From contig JAEUQG010000016.1 of the NCBI GenBank assembly GCA_016789755.1, positions 1-33,540 on the forward strand: DNA of 33,540 nucleotides, written 5' to 3'. The position numbers and the translations under genes are program-made. The notes beneath the pieces are model-generated. The model searched no databases, was not told the DNA's origin, and saw only the letters and a list, made by a program, of their open reading frames with translations. The stretch comes from Bryobacterales bacterium (GTDB taxonomy: Bacteria > Acidobacteriota > Terriglobia > Bryobacterales > Bryobacteraceae). Below, in pieces: positions 23,939-32,216 of the stretch; positions within the stretch are counted from its first letter, which is position 1; the number at the start of each line of letters is the position of its first letter.

Positions 23939-24910
23939 CTAGAACTTCGGACTCGACAGCTTGCGGATAATCAAGATCCCCAGCAACTCGCTGATGATCG
24001 CGTAGGTCAGAAACTTCGTCCCCGTCTCATCGGTGTACAGAAGCTGGATGTATTCCGGCTTCAGAATCCAGAACCCGAAACCCACCACAAGCGGCAGCGA
24101 ACACAATAATCCCGCGGAAAAGCGCTGCTGCGCCGTCGCCGCCTCCATCTTCGCCGCCAGGTTCAACCGCTCGCGAATCAGCAGCGACAGATTGTCGAGC
24201 ACCGCCACCATGTTCGCGCCCGTCTGCCGCTGCAAAATCAAACCCGTGATGAAGAACTTCAAATCCACAATCGGCACCCGCCTGCCTAATCCGCGCAGTC
24301 CGTCTTCCAGCGGCGAACCCAGCGCCATCTCCTCCATCACTTTCTTGAACTCCATCTTCACCGGATCGAACGTCTCCTGCGCCACCGTCTCCAACCCGCT
24401 CTGGATATTGTGCCCCGCCTTCATTGAGCGGTTGAACAGGTCGATCGCATCGGGCAGCAGTTCCTCGAACTTCGACAGCCGCTTCTTGCGCACCCGCATC
24501 ACGTACGCCACCGGCAGCGAACCCGCGATGCCCGAAACCAGCAGCCGCAGCAGGAACAGATGCAACCCCAACAGACCCAGCAGAAAGTACATGCCCACCG
24601 CAATCACGATGCTCAGCGCAAACAGGTCCGCCGCGCGGTAGCGCAGGTTCGCCTGGTCGATCATGTCCTGCAGCCGCCGCAGCACTCCCACCCACGCCAC
24701 GAAATCGCCGATCGCCGCCAGCGATCCTCGCTGCTCGCGCCGGATCAGGTCAGCCCCCGCGCCCGTACGCCGCGGATTCACCCGCGCCCGCAATTCCCGC
24801 ATCCGCGACTGCAGCACATCCGCCGATTGGTTGGCGGGAATCACCCACACATAGTAGGCGGCGGCGAACAGCGCGGCGCTGAAGATCAGAAATGTGACGA
24901 AGGTCATCAT
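23939..24910 (-). CDS. tadB: Tad pilus inner-membrane platform protein TadB
   Basis: A 323-residue T2SF-domain protein, partner of TadC. It has an N-terminal membrane anchor (about 1-22), a central hydrophobic pair (about 98-142, SIVIAVGMYFLLGLLGLHLF), and a T2SF cytoplasmic domain with ELLPDAIDLFNRSMKAGHN, MALGSPLEDGLRGLGRRVP and GANMVAVLDNLSLLIRERL. The protein ends in two more membrane helices. The gene is separated from cpaF by 9 bases and from tadC by 10, so cotranslation is likely. Confidence 0.93.
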   Translation of the reverse strand: MMTFVTFLIFSAALFAAAYYVWVIPANQSADVLQSRMRELRARVNPRRTGAGADLIRREQRGSLAAIGDFVAWVGVLRRLQDMIDQANLRYRAADLFALSIVIAVGMYFLLGLLGLHLFLLRLLVSGIAGSLPVAYVMRVRKKRLSKFEELLPDAIDLFNRSMKAGHNIQSGLETVAQETFDPVKMEFKKVMEEMALGSPLEDGLRGLGRRVPIVDLKFFITGLILQRQTGANMVAVLDNLSLLIRERLNLAAKMEAATAQQRFSAGLLCSLPLVVGFGFWILKPEYIQLLYTDETGTKFLTYAIISELLGILIIRKLSSPKF

Positions 24911-24919
24911 GCGAGGCGG

Positions 24920-26236
24920 CTAGTCTTTGAGGACCAATTGCTCCTGGAAAATGGATGGCGACAGATGAATCCCGTACGCCTTCAACCGCGACAGGCAACG
25001 TGGCTTGAAACCCGTCGCCTTGAACTGGCCCGTGATGCGTCCGCGCTGGTTCACGCCCGTCCGCTCCAGAGCGAAAATATCGTCCAGAATCACCTGGTCG
25101 TCTTCCACGTCCCGGACCTCGGCAATCGAAGTGATCTTGCGCGTCCCGTCGTTCAGCCGCGCGCAGTGCATCACGATGTTCACCGCCGAAGCCAGCATCT
25201 GCCGGATCACGCGGTCGGGAATGTTCGCGCTGGCCATCATCACCATCGTTTCCAATCGCGCAAACGCATCGCGCGGCGAGTTGGCGTGGCACGAGGTCAT
25301 CGATCCGTCGTGGCCCGTGTTCATCGCCTGCATCATGTCCATCGCTTCCCCGCCACGGCACTCGCCGATAATGATGCGGTCCGGACGCATACGCAGAGCG
25401 TTGATCACCAGGTCGCGCTGCGTGATTGCGCCCGCGCCTTCAATGTTCATCGGGCGCGTTTCCAACCGCACCACGTGGCTCTGCTGCATCTGCAACTCGG
25501 CCGTGTCCTCGATCGTGATCACCCGCTCAGCTTCCGGAATGAAGCGCGACAGCGTGTTCAGCATCGTCGTCTTGCCTGAGCCCGATCCGCCCGAAATCAC
25601 GACGTTCAGCCTCGCTTCCACGCAGCCGCTGAGAAAGTCCAGCATGCCCGGAGTCATCGTTTCGTTGCGCAGCAAATCGTCCGTCGTCAGCAGCTTCTTG
25701 CCGAACCGGCGGATCGACATCACCGGTCCGATCAGCGACAGCGGAGGAATCACCGCGCAAACGCGCGATCCGTCTTCCAGGCGCGCGTCCACGATCGGCG
25801 ACGAATCGTCGATGCGCCGTCCGATGTTCGACACAATGCGGTCGATGATCATCCGCACGTGCGCCTGGTCCTTGAACCGGATGTTCGTTTCCACCATCCG
25901 CCCGCCCCGCTCCACATACACGCTGTCGTAGCCGTTCACCAGAATGTCGCTCACCGTCACGTCCTTGAGCAACGGTTCCAGCGGCCCCAGTCCGAACACC
26001 TCGTCCAGCACTTCCTCGATCACGCGCTCGCGTTCCACCGCGGTCATCGGGATGGATTCGTCCTTCACCATCCGCTCTACCACGTTGCCGATCTGTTCCC
26101 GCACTCCGTCCTTGTTGAGGACCTTCAACTGATCGGGCGTCAGCGAGTTGAGGAGTTTGGAATGGATCTGGGTCTTGATGCCAAACCAGCGGTCCGTGCC
26201 GGTGGCGCCGGGCCGGACCATGGGACGTGTGCTCAT
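24920..26236 (-). CDS. cpaF: Tad pilus assembly ATPase CpaF/TadA
   Basis: A 438-residue secretion-superfamily ATPase that powers Flp pilus assembly. The N-terminal region (about 1-110) contains LGPLEPLLKDVTVSDILVN, followed by the PAS-like half. The P-loop is ISGGSGSGKTTMLNTLSR. The Asp box is TIEDTAEL, Walker B lies in PDRIIIGECRGGEAMDM, and the His box is TGHDGSMTSCHANSPRDA. All catalytic elements are present. It acts as a hexamer at the cytoplasmic face below TadB/TadC. The position right after cpaE and before tadB is the standard Tad order. Confidence 0.96.
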   Translation of the reverse strand: MSTRPMVRPGATGTDRWFGIKTQIHSKLLNSLTPDQLKVLNKDGVREQIGNVVERMVKDESIPMTAVERERVIEEVLDEVFGLGPLEPLLKDVTVSDILVNGYDSVYVERGGRMVETNIRFKDQAHVRMIIDRIVSNIGRRIDDSSPIVDARLEDGSRVCAVIPPLSLIGPVMSIRRFGKKLLTTDDLLRNETMTPGMLDFLSGCVEARLNVVISGGSGSGKTTMLNTLSRFIPEAERVITIEDTAELQMQQSHVVRLETRPMNIEGAGAITQRDLVINALRMRPDRIIIGECRGGEAMDMMQAMNTGHDGSMTSCHANSPRDAFARLETMVMMASANIPDRVIRQMLASAVNIVMHCARLNDGTRKITSIAEVRDVEDDQVILDDIFALERTGVNQRGRITGQFKATGFKPRCLSRLKAYGIHLSPSIFQEQLVLKD

Positions 26237-26254
26237 AGTTGTCTGCTTGTTCCT

Positions 26255-27466
26255 TTATCGCGAGATGAGGCTCTTCAGACCCGATTTTCCCACAGCGGCG
26301 GCTGCCGTCTCCTCGCGCTTCACTCCCGTCGCCTTATCCACGAACGACCGGAACACCCGGTCGGCCTCGCCCGCGGCCTCGCGGTCCTGCACCATCGGCC
26401 GCGCTTTGTTCACCGCCGCCAGAAACGCAGGCGCGTTCGGAATCCCGTAAAATGCCGCCTGGTTCAACGTCGATTGCACCTGCTCCAGACTGGCGTGATG
26501 CGGATCGTGCTTCTTCGTGTAGCGGTTGATCACCACCTTGATCTGATCCTGGCTGAAGCCCATCCGCATCAGGAACGATAGGTACCGCTGCGCGTTGCGA
26601 ATCGCCGGATACTCCTGCGTCACCACCAGAAAGATGGTGTTCGATGCCTGCAGCGCCGCCAGCGCCACATCGTCGTTCACGTTGCGGCCGGCGTCCACCA
26701 CAATCGACTGGTACTTCTCCACCAGGAACGTCGAAAACTCGCGGAACATCGGCTCGGTGAAGTAGCCGCGCTGGTCCAGCGAATCGGGCGGCCCCACCAG
26801 AAAGAAGCCCAGCGGATCGCGCGTCACGAAGCCTTCGAACAACGCCTGGTCCATGCGCCCCAGGTTCTCGCCCACTTCCATCAGCGTGTACTGCGGCGAG
26901 GCCCCCAACTGCATCGCCACTTCGTTGCTCGTCCAATCGAAATCGAGCAGCACGGTCTGCTGCTTGCGCTGCGCCAGCACCGCCGCGAAGTTCACCGCCA
27001 GCGTCGTCGTGCCTACTCCGCCCTTCGCGCCCAGAAACGTGTAGATCTTGCCCAGCCGGCTTCCCGTGGTGCTGACCCGCCGCGGCGTGCTCTCCAGCCG
27101 CTGCATCGCGTCGCGGAACTCGATGCGCTTCAGCGGCTGCGTCAGAAAGTCGTTGGCCCCGTTGCGCAGACACGATAGAACCGCTTCGCCGTCGGCCTGA
27201 AAGTTCGACGCGATCACGTAAAGCTCCGGCACGGCTTGTTTCACCTTGCCCATCGCCGCGATACCCGTCTCGAAGTCGAACGACAGGTCCACCACAAGCG
27301 CCGCTTCCGGATGCCGCTCCAGATCCTGCAACACGCGAATGTAGAGGTTTGTGTTCACCTCGGGATACTCCGCCAGCACCTTCGCGTTCTGCATGTTCAG
27401 CAGATTCTCGCGGATCATCTCGCGGAAGTGTTCGTCGTTGGACGCAACCAACAGGCTGATGCTCAT
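26255..27466 (-). CDS. cpaE: Tad pilus localisation protein CpaE/TadZ
   Basis: A 403-residue protein with an N-terminal atypical receiver domain (about 1-125, ISLLVASNDEHFREMIREN) and a C-terminal MinD/ParA-type ATPase (about 145-400). The P-loop reads GAKGGVGTTTLAVNFAA: the first signature lysine is present, but the usual Lys before Thr-Thr is Thr, as in several TadZ proteins with a deviant Walker box. Other ATPase elements are VLLDFDWTSNEVAMQLG, VDAGRNVNDDVALAALQAS and VINRYTKKHDPHHA. TadZ proteins place the Tad machine at a pole or focus. Loss of the catalytic Lys may mean weak or no ATP hydrolysis. Confidence 0.92.
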   Translation of the reverse strand: MSISLLVASNDEHFREMIRENLLNMQNAKVLAEYPEVNTNLYIRVLQDLERHPEAALVVDLSFDFETGIAAMGKVKQAVPELYVIASNFQADGEAVLSCLRNGANDFLTQPLKRIEFRDAMQRLESTPRRVSTTGSRLGKIYTFLGAKGGVGTTTLAVNFAAVLAQRKQQTVLLDFDWTSNEVAMQLGASPQYTLMEVGENLGRMDQALFEGFVTRDPLGFFLVGPPDSLDQRGYFTEPMFREFSTFLVEKYQSIVVDAGRNVNDDVALAALQASNTIFLVVTQEYPAIRNAQRYLSFLMRMGFSQDQIKVVINRYTKKHDPHHASLEQVQSTLNQAAFYGIPNAPAFLAAVNKARPMVQDREAAGEADRVFRSFVDKATGVKREETAAAAVGKSGLKSLISR

Positions 27467-27479
27467 TCTCGCTCCATGG

Positions 27480-27980
27480 CTATGGCAGACACTCCCCCGT
27501 CTCCGGATCGCAGCCCGCGCTCTCCATCGGCGTCGCCGTCTGGAAATCGGGCATGGGCAGCGGAGGCAGCCCCAAATAGCCGAAAAATGATCGAAATTCG
27601 TAACCGGTGATGCGCACCCGCACCGTGTCGGGCACGCATGCCGTGGAACATTCCCCGCCGTCGCAGGAAAACTCCTCCAGCGCGCCCGTCTCGGCGTTCG
27701 TGCCGTAATAGGTCACTTCCACCTGCGCCGGTCCGGAGGCGAACTGGTCGCGGTCCCATACCAGCGGCACGTTCTGCGTCATCCAGGTCCGGACATTGTC
27801 GCCGTTGCCCTGCCAGCAGTGCGTGGCCGCATACCGCGCTCCTTCGCGCGTGAAATCGGCCATCGAATTCCACACCCACAGCAGCTTCGCCGTGAACACA
27901 ATCATCATCGTCACCGGCAGCAGCAGTGCCGAGTAGGCGATCACGAATTCGACGGTGGCTTGTCCGCGGCGCTTCTTCAT
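27480..27980 (-). CDS. TadE-like minor pilin, cysteine-rich
   Basis: A 166-residue pseudopilin. The N-terminus KKRRGQATVEFVIAYSALLLP is a TadE-type leader and hydrophobic helix (about 8-36), with the Glu expected at position +5 of processed prepilins. The exported part has six cysteines: one in ATHCWQG, three in FSCDGGECSTACVPD, and two in the C-terminal GCDPETGECLP. The ETG...GEC..AC segment also occurs in the neighbouring TadE-like protein, so the two look like paralogues. The gene lies 13 bases from cpaE and 3 bases after its paralogue. In the Tad system such proteins are membrane-anchored minor pilins. Confidence 0.88.
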   Translation of the reverse strand: MKKRRGQATVEFVIAYSALLLPVTMMIVFTAKLLWVWNSMADFTREGARYAATHCWQGNGDNVRTWMTQNVPLVWDRDQFASGPAQVEVTYYGTNAETGALEEFSCDGGECSTACVPDTVRVRITGYEFRSFFGYLGLPPLPMPDFQTATPMESAGCDPETGECLP

Positions 27981-27983
27981 CGT

Positions 27984-28490
27984 CTACGTTCCCTGGAATG
28001 GCACGCGCACTCGCGGCCGCAACAGTATCGGATCCAATGGCAGGTTCGGGATGGCCAGCGTAAACGGATAACCATCCGGTATCGAAACCACAATGTAGTC
28101 GGCCGCGCGCCCGCCGTTGGCCGTGTCGCAGGCCTCGGCCGAGCATTCGCATTCGCCGATCTCCCCAGTCTCCGCGGTGAACCGCTCCAGCCGGATCTGG
28201 ATCTGGTCGATGCTCAGGTTGCGGATCAACGTCTCCGCCGATCCATCCGCCGTGCCCGTCACCGCCAGGTTCTTCGCCGCCGCCACAATGGCGTCCGTGT
28301 CGTCGCAGAAGTTTACGCCCTGCTGCGTACCCACGTAGCGGGCCACCGTGAACAGCGTCTTCTGCAGCGAATAGTAAGTCCAGGTGATCTTCGCCAGCTC
28401 AATCATGCCCAGCAGCAACAAGAGCAGAATGGGCAGGAACATGGCGTTTTCCAGCAGAAACGCGCCGCGTTGGTTGTGCCGCCGTCTCAT
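27984..28490 (-). CDS. TadE-like minor pilin, cysteine-rich paralogue
   Basis: A 168-residue pseudopilin starting MRRRHNQRGAFLLENAMFLP, a TadE-type leader and N-terminal helix (LLLLLLGMIELAKITWTYY). Four cysteines lie in the exported part, one in GVNFCDD and three in GECECSAEACDT. The start is the ATG at 28490, which overlaps the stop of the TadG-like gene (ATGA). The open frame extends much further upstream, but that part is antisense-like filler with no pilin features. The segment AETGEIGECECSAEAC parallels the AETG...C..GEC..AC of the next gene. The function inferred is a minor pilin of the Tad pilus. Confidence 0.86.
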   Translation of the reverse strand: MRRRHNQRGAFLLENAMFLPILLLLLLGMIELAKITWTYYSLQKTLFTVARYVGTQQGVNFCDDTDAIVAAAKNLAVTGTADGSAETLIRNLSIDQIQIRLERFTAETGEIGECECSAEACDTANGGRAADYIVVSIPDGYPFTLAIPNLPLDPILLRPRVRVPFQGT

Positions 28491-29773
28491 CGGTGCAGCA
28501 CCACCTTCCCCGGACCGTTGGTGATCGCGCAGTCGCCGAAGCGCCCCTGCTTGATCGGGAACCGCGTCCCTAGATACGTTGCCATGAACCGCCCGTTCGG
28601 ATCCTGGGAAGCAATCCCCGCCTGGTTCTGCAGCGGCTGCAGCAGGAACTGCCGGAATCCCTGCACGATCATCGTGCCCGTCGGATTCAAGGCATCGACA
28701 ATCGGTATGGTCAGCAGCCGGCGGCCGTTGCCGGCGTATGTGGTGTAGTCTTCGAGATCGGTCAGATCGCTGTCCGATTGATACAGAGCCGTCAGCGTGT
28801 CCACTTCGGGAATGTCCGTGCAGCCTTGCGCCAGCGACGGATCCATGCGCGTCGCCATGCCGCACAGATAGCTGGTAATGGCCGTATTCACGCGGTTCAC
28901 GTTACAGGCGAGCGGCGCCGCGCTGGCCCAGATCGATTCCTCCGCGTTCACGCTGAAACAGGCCAGAGCCTGCGTCGTCGAGGCCAGCAGACCCTGCGCC
29001 CCAACGCGGTAGAGTTGCTGCGAGTCATCGGCATAGACCGCAAGCTGATCGTTGGCGCGGTTCAGAATCAGGTAGGGGACACGCTGTGTCGAACCTGCCA
29101 GCGGCTGCGGAATCGGGTTGCCCGTGCAGGAATAACCCAGTGTGTAGCGCGTGCCCACGACGAAGCCGAAATCCACCGTGTCGGCCGCATCGAGCGCCGC
29201 CAGCGCGATCGGTTCGATGTTGCACGCCGTGCACAGCGGAGCGCTCACTCCGGCCACCGCCCTCACTCGCACCGGCACCTTGCCTTCCTGCCCTAGCGAG
29301 AGAAAGCGCCAGAACAGCAGCGGCGTCTCGCCCACCAGTTCCACGCGCACATGGCGCGCTTCGGTGCCGCCCACTTCGCCGCTTCCCGCTGCCGACGCAT
29401 CCTCGCCGATGGCCTCGGCGGCGGTGGCGAAATAGGCCGGCTCGACAATCTCGCTGTTCAACGATCCGTTGGTTTCGCCCACCGTCAGCGCGCCGTAATC
29501 GTAGCGGTTGGCGAAGCCCGATTCGTTCTCCACCATGCGGTTGGCCGCATCCTGCGCATCGGTGGTTGCCGCTTCCGTTCCGATGAGGCGGCTCGCCGCG
29601 GCCAGCGCCATCGCTTGCGCCGCCGTTTGCAACTCCCCGCGCGCCATGTAGAGCCGGCCCAGATCGACAGCGAATCCCATCAGCCCGAAGAACACCGGCA
29701 CCATCAGCACCAGCACCTGCAAAGACACACCGCCCCGTTCGCTTGCGGTCCGGATTGTGGCGGTGCGGCGCAT
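28487..29773 (-). CDS. TadG-like pilus assembly protein with large exported domain
   Basis: A 428-residue protein with a TadE/G-type N-terminus. RTASERGGVSLQVLVLMVPV and the following hydrophobic stretch to about residue 36 form the anchor, then FAVDLGRLYMARGELQTAAQ is the typical TadG helix. The remaining about 380 residues are exported. They hold eight cysteines, among them the CTAC pair in SAPLCTACNIEPI, those in GYSCTGNP, LACFSV, LACNVN, YLCGMA, QGCTDI and FGDCAIT. There is no VWA MIDAS, unlike many TadG proteins. The C-terminal domain is not one I recognise. The gene overlaps its TadE-like neighbour by 4 bases and starts 25 bases after the secretin stop. Confidence 0.87.
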   Translation of the reverse strand: MRRTATIRTASERGGVSLQVLVLMVPVFFGLMGFAVDLGRLYMARGELQTAAQAMALAAASRLIGTEAATTDAQDAANRMVENESGFANRYDYGALTVGETNGSLNSEIVEPAYFATAAEAIGEDASAAGSGEVGGTEARHVRVELVGETPLLFWRFLSLGQEGKVPVRVRAVAGVSAPLCTACNIEPIALAALDAADTVDFGFVVGTRYTLGYSCTGNPIPQPLAGSTQRVPYLILNRANDQLAVYADDSQQLYRVGAQGLLASTTQALACFSVNAEESIWASAAPLACNVNRVNTAITSYLCGMATRMDPSLAQGCTDIPEVDTLTALYQSDSDLTDLEDYTTYAGNGRRLLTIPIVDALNPTGTMIVQGFRQFLLQPLQNQAGIASQDPNGRFMATYLGTRFPIKQGRFGDCAITNGPGKVVLHR

Positions 29774-29798
29774 CTCTCTCTCTTCGGCCTTCCGGCCT

Positions 29799-31217
29799 TT
29801 ACGGCTTCTGGTGGCCCGTCGGTCCGACCATCTGCGGCTTGTCCGCAGCCGGGCTCTTGGCGCCCTTGTTCTTCTTGCTCTTCTTCTCGTCTTCTATCCG
29901 CTTCACTTCATCCGCCGACGGCAGGAACGTCTCGAGCATGGCCGGCATCTTCACTTCCTCGCCCGCCGGCACTGGCCTCACAAAGCGCGGAGTGATTACC
30001 ACCAGCAGTTCGTCCTGCGTCTTCTTGAGCGACCGGCTGCGGAACAGGTGGCCTACGATCGGGATGTCTCCAATACCTGGAACCCGGTTCAGCACCTGGG
30101 TGACTCGGTTGTCCATCAGCCCCGCAATGGCGAAGCTCTCACCGTCCTTCAACACCACTTCGGTGTCGGCGCGGCGGACGGCCACGGCGGGAATCAGGAA
30201 GCCCTGCAAGGTGACGGCATTGGAGAAGTCGAGCGAACTCACCTCCGGCTGCACCTTCAGATGGATCGCTCCGCTGTTGGTCATCGTCGGCGTGAAGCCC
30301 AGTTGAATGCCGAACTTCTTGAACTGTACGGTCACCACCGGCGCCACCGCGCCGCCCGTCGTGGTCGCCGTCAGAGTCGGGAACGGGAACTCGCCGCCGG
30401 CGAGGAAGCTCGCCTCCTTGCCCTCGATGGCAATCAGGTTCGGCTCGGCCAGAATCTGCAGCATGTTGCGTCCCTGCAAGGCGCGGATGGTGGCGCCGAT
30501 GTTGAGATCGGGCCGGAAGATGAACAGGTTCAGCAGGTCGGCGAAGTTGATGGTGGAGTTGGCGAACTCCTGATCCTGAAACTGCAACTGGCTGAAGCGC
30601 GGCTGCTGGAACTGCTGCGTGGTCAACGATCCCAGCGTCTTGTTGTTGCGGCTGAAGTAGTTGAACCCGAGTTCGCTCAACGCCGAGCGGTCCACCGAGG
30701 CGAACTTCACCTGTAGCAGGATCTGCCGCGGATCGGGTGCCGACGGCGTCGTCAGCATGTTCACCACCTCGGTGGCATGCGCCGCCGCCATCGCTTCCAC
30801 GCGCTTCGATTCCTCGACGCTCTTTACCGCGCCGGTCAGCACCAGTTTCTCCTTGGTGCCGGTGACCGTGATGCCGGGCGCCTTGCCCTGGATCTCGCTT
30901 AGGATGCCGTGGATTTCCGTCAGGTCCGGTGTAACGTTGATGTTGTAGCGCATCGGAATGGCGCCGGTTTCCCATACGATGAGCGTGGTTTTGCCCACAC
31001 CCTTCGCATTGACCATCACCTCGCGCGGCGACACTACCACCGCATCGGCGATCTTGGGCTCGGCGATGACCACACGGTTCAGGTCGCGCTCGAAGGAGAT
31101 CAGTTCGCCGCGTCCCACCAGCAGGCTCATTTCCTTGGCGGGCGCGGTCTGAGCCGGCAGGACGGGCGCAAGCAGCGCCGTCAGAAGCAGCAGGCTCGAA
31201 ACATTTCGGGGATTCAT
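29799..31217 (-). CDS. cpaC: Tad outer-membrane secretin CpaC/RcpA
   Basis: A 472-residue secretin. A signal peptide (about 1-21, SLLLLTALLAPVLPAQ) is followed by the pilus-secretin N-domain (EMSLLVGRGELISFERDLNR), a BON/KH-like domain (TVTGTKEKLVLTGAVKSVEE), and the secretin C-domain from about residue 200. That domain contains VKVQPEVSSLDFSNA and the signature VLKDGESFAIAGLMDNRV, then VPGIGDIPIVGHLFRSRSL and LLVVITPRFVRPVP. It forms the outer-membrane channel for the pilus. The tail (about 430-472) is Lys/Asp-rich. I chose ATG 31217, which has GGTGG eight bases upstream, over a GTG at 31229. Confidence 0.94.
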   Translation of the reverse strand: MNPRNVSSLLLLTALLAPVLPAQTAPAKEMSLLVGRGELISFERDLNRVVIAEPKIADAVVVSPREVMVNAKGVGKTTLIVWETGAIPMRYNINVTPDLTEIHGILSEIQGKAPGITVTGTKEKLVLTGAVKSVEESKRVEAMAAAHATEVVNMLTTPSAPDPRQILLQVKFASVDRSALSELGFNYFSRNNKTLGSLTTQQFQQPRFSQLQFQDQEFANSTINFADLLNLFIFRPDLNIGATIRALQGRNMLQILAEPNLIAIEGKEASFLAGGEFPFPTLTATTTGGAVAPVVTVQFKKFGIQLGFTPTMTNSGAIHLKVQPEVSSLDFSNAVTLQGFLIPAVAVRRADTEVVLKDGESFAIAGLMDNRVTQVLNRVPGIGDIPIVGHLFRSRSLKKTQDELLVVITPRFVRPVPAGEEVKMPAMLETFLPSADEVKRIEDEKKSKKNKGAKSPAADKPQMVGPTGHQKP

Positions 31218-31234
31218 TGTTTTTGCCACCGGTC

Positions 31235-32215
31235 TTACTGGAAGACCTCCTGCAGGTGTTTATCGCCTTTGAAGACATCGACTACGAAGCGCGGCTTGGG
31301 CGGCTCCTTGGGGGCTTCCTTCACCGGCGCGGGCTTCGGCGCGGGTACGATGCTGCCGTCGGGATTCATGATCACCGGCTCGCCCGAGGTCAGCCGCTTC
31401 CAGACCTCGTCGTTCTTCACGTTCGGCGTCGGCCCGCCGCGCGCCAGGTTCTTGCCGCGCACGCGCCTGCTGGTTTCGCCGATGTTCAGATCTTCGGCCG
31501 TCACCACGGGTTCGTTCTCTTCTTCCACGGTGGAGTCGAGCGGGTTGCGCAGCGCCAGACTGATCTTGCCCTGCTGCCGCGCGAACTCGAGTTTAGCGGC
31601 CTGATCGGGAGTCACCAGTAAGGTCGCGGCCCGCGTCGCGGTCACCGATGGCGCGGCCCCGCCGCCTGCCGCCGCCGGCGCGCCCACAGCGCCCGCTTCC
31701 GTATTGCGTCCGATGCTCATCACCACTACGTTCTGCAGCAGCACCGTGGTGACGGCTTCGTTCATCGATCCCGTGCGCGTGAAGAGCACGTCCACGTGCG
31801 AGCGCGGTTGCACCAGGCCGCCCGCGCCGGTGGAATCGGAGATCGGCACCGAGACGGCGCGCTTGCCGGGCTCGATGGTCGTCGCCAGCCCTTCGATGCC
31901 GCCTTGCGCCGTGAGCCGGCCGGCCACGATGAGTTCGTTGGCGCCCACCGGATAACGGAGCACGCGGTCGACGGCCACCTTCGGATCGGCGATGGCGTTC
32001 TTCGGCAGATCCTTCTCCGGCACGCTGACCAGCTTCACATCGGCCTGCCTGAGCCTCGTGCCGGCAGGCATGTCCTGTGCCGCGGCCACCACCTTCACCA
32101 GCTTTTCCTGCGTCGGACCCGCGGCCTTGGCGTACACAAACCAGCTCATGAGGAATGCGCACACCAGGGCGGCTCCGAAGATCATCATGATTTTCTGACG
32201 GTCCAGATTGCCCAT
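31235..32215 (-). CDS. cpaB: Flp pilus assembly protein CpaB/RcpC
   Basis: A 326-residue periplasmic component. One N-terminal anchor (about 8-30, IMMIFGAALVCAFLMSWFVY) precedes a SAF domain (about 38-100, VVAAAQDMPAGTRLRQADV, YPVGANELIVAGRL). The RcpC/CpaB-like domain follows (EPGKRAVSVPISDSTGAGG, LVQPRSHVDVLFTRTGS, VTTVLLQNVVVMSIGR, LLVTPDQAAKLEFARQQGK). The C-terminal third is Pro/Lys-rich and probably disordered. CpaB is thought to link the secretin to peptidoglycan and the inner platform. It lies upstream of cpaC by 17 bases and 1 base after the stop of the membrane protein gene. Confidence 0.92.
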   Translation of the reverse strand: MGNLDRQKIMMIFGAALVCAFLMSWFVYAKAAGPTQEKLVKVVAAAQDMPAGTRLRQADVKLVSVPEKDLPKNAIADPKVAVDRVLRYPVGANELIVAGRLTAQGGIEGLATTIEPGKRAVSVPISDSTGAGGLVQPRSHVDVLFTRTGSMNEAVTTVLLQNVVVMSIGRNTEAGAVGAPAAAGGGAAPSVTATRAATLLVTPDQAAKLEFARQQGKISLALRNPLDSTVEEENEPVVTAEDLNIGETSRRVRGKNLARGGPTPNVKNDEVWKRLTSGEPVIMNPDGSIVPAPKPAPVKEAPKEPPKPRFVVDVFKGDKHLQEVFQ

Positions 32216-32216
32216 T

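Noticed and set aside
28491..28865. Longer N-terminus for the first TadE-like protein
   Set aside because: The extra 125 residues overlap the TadG-like gene and are low-complexity His/Arg/Ala filler; the pilin leader begins at 28490.
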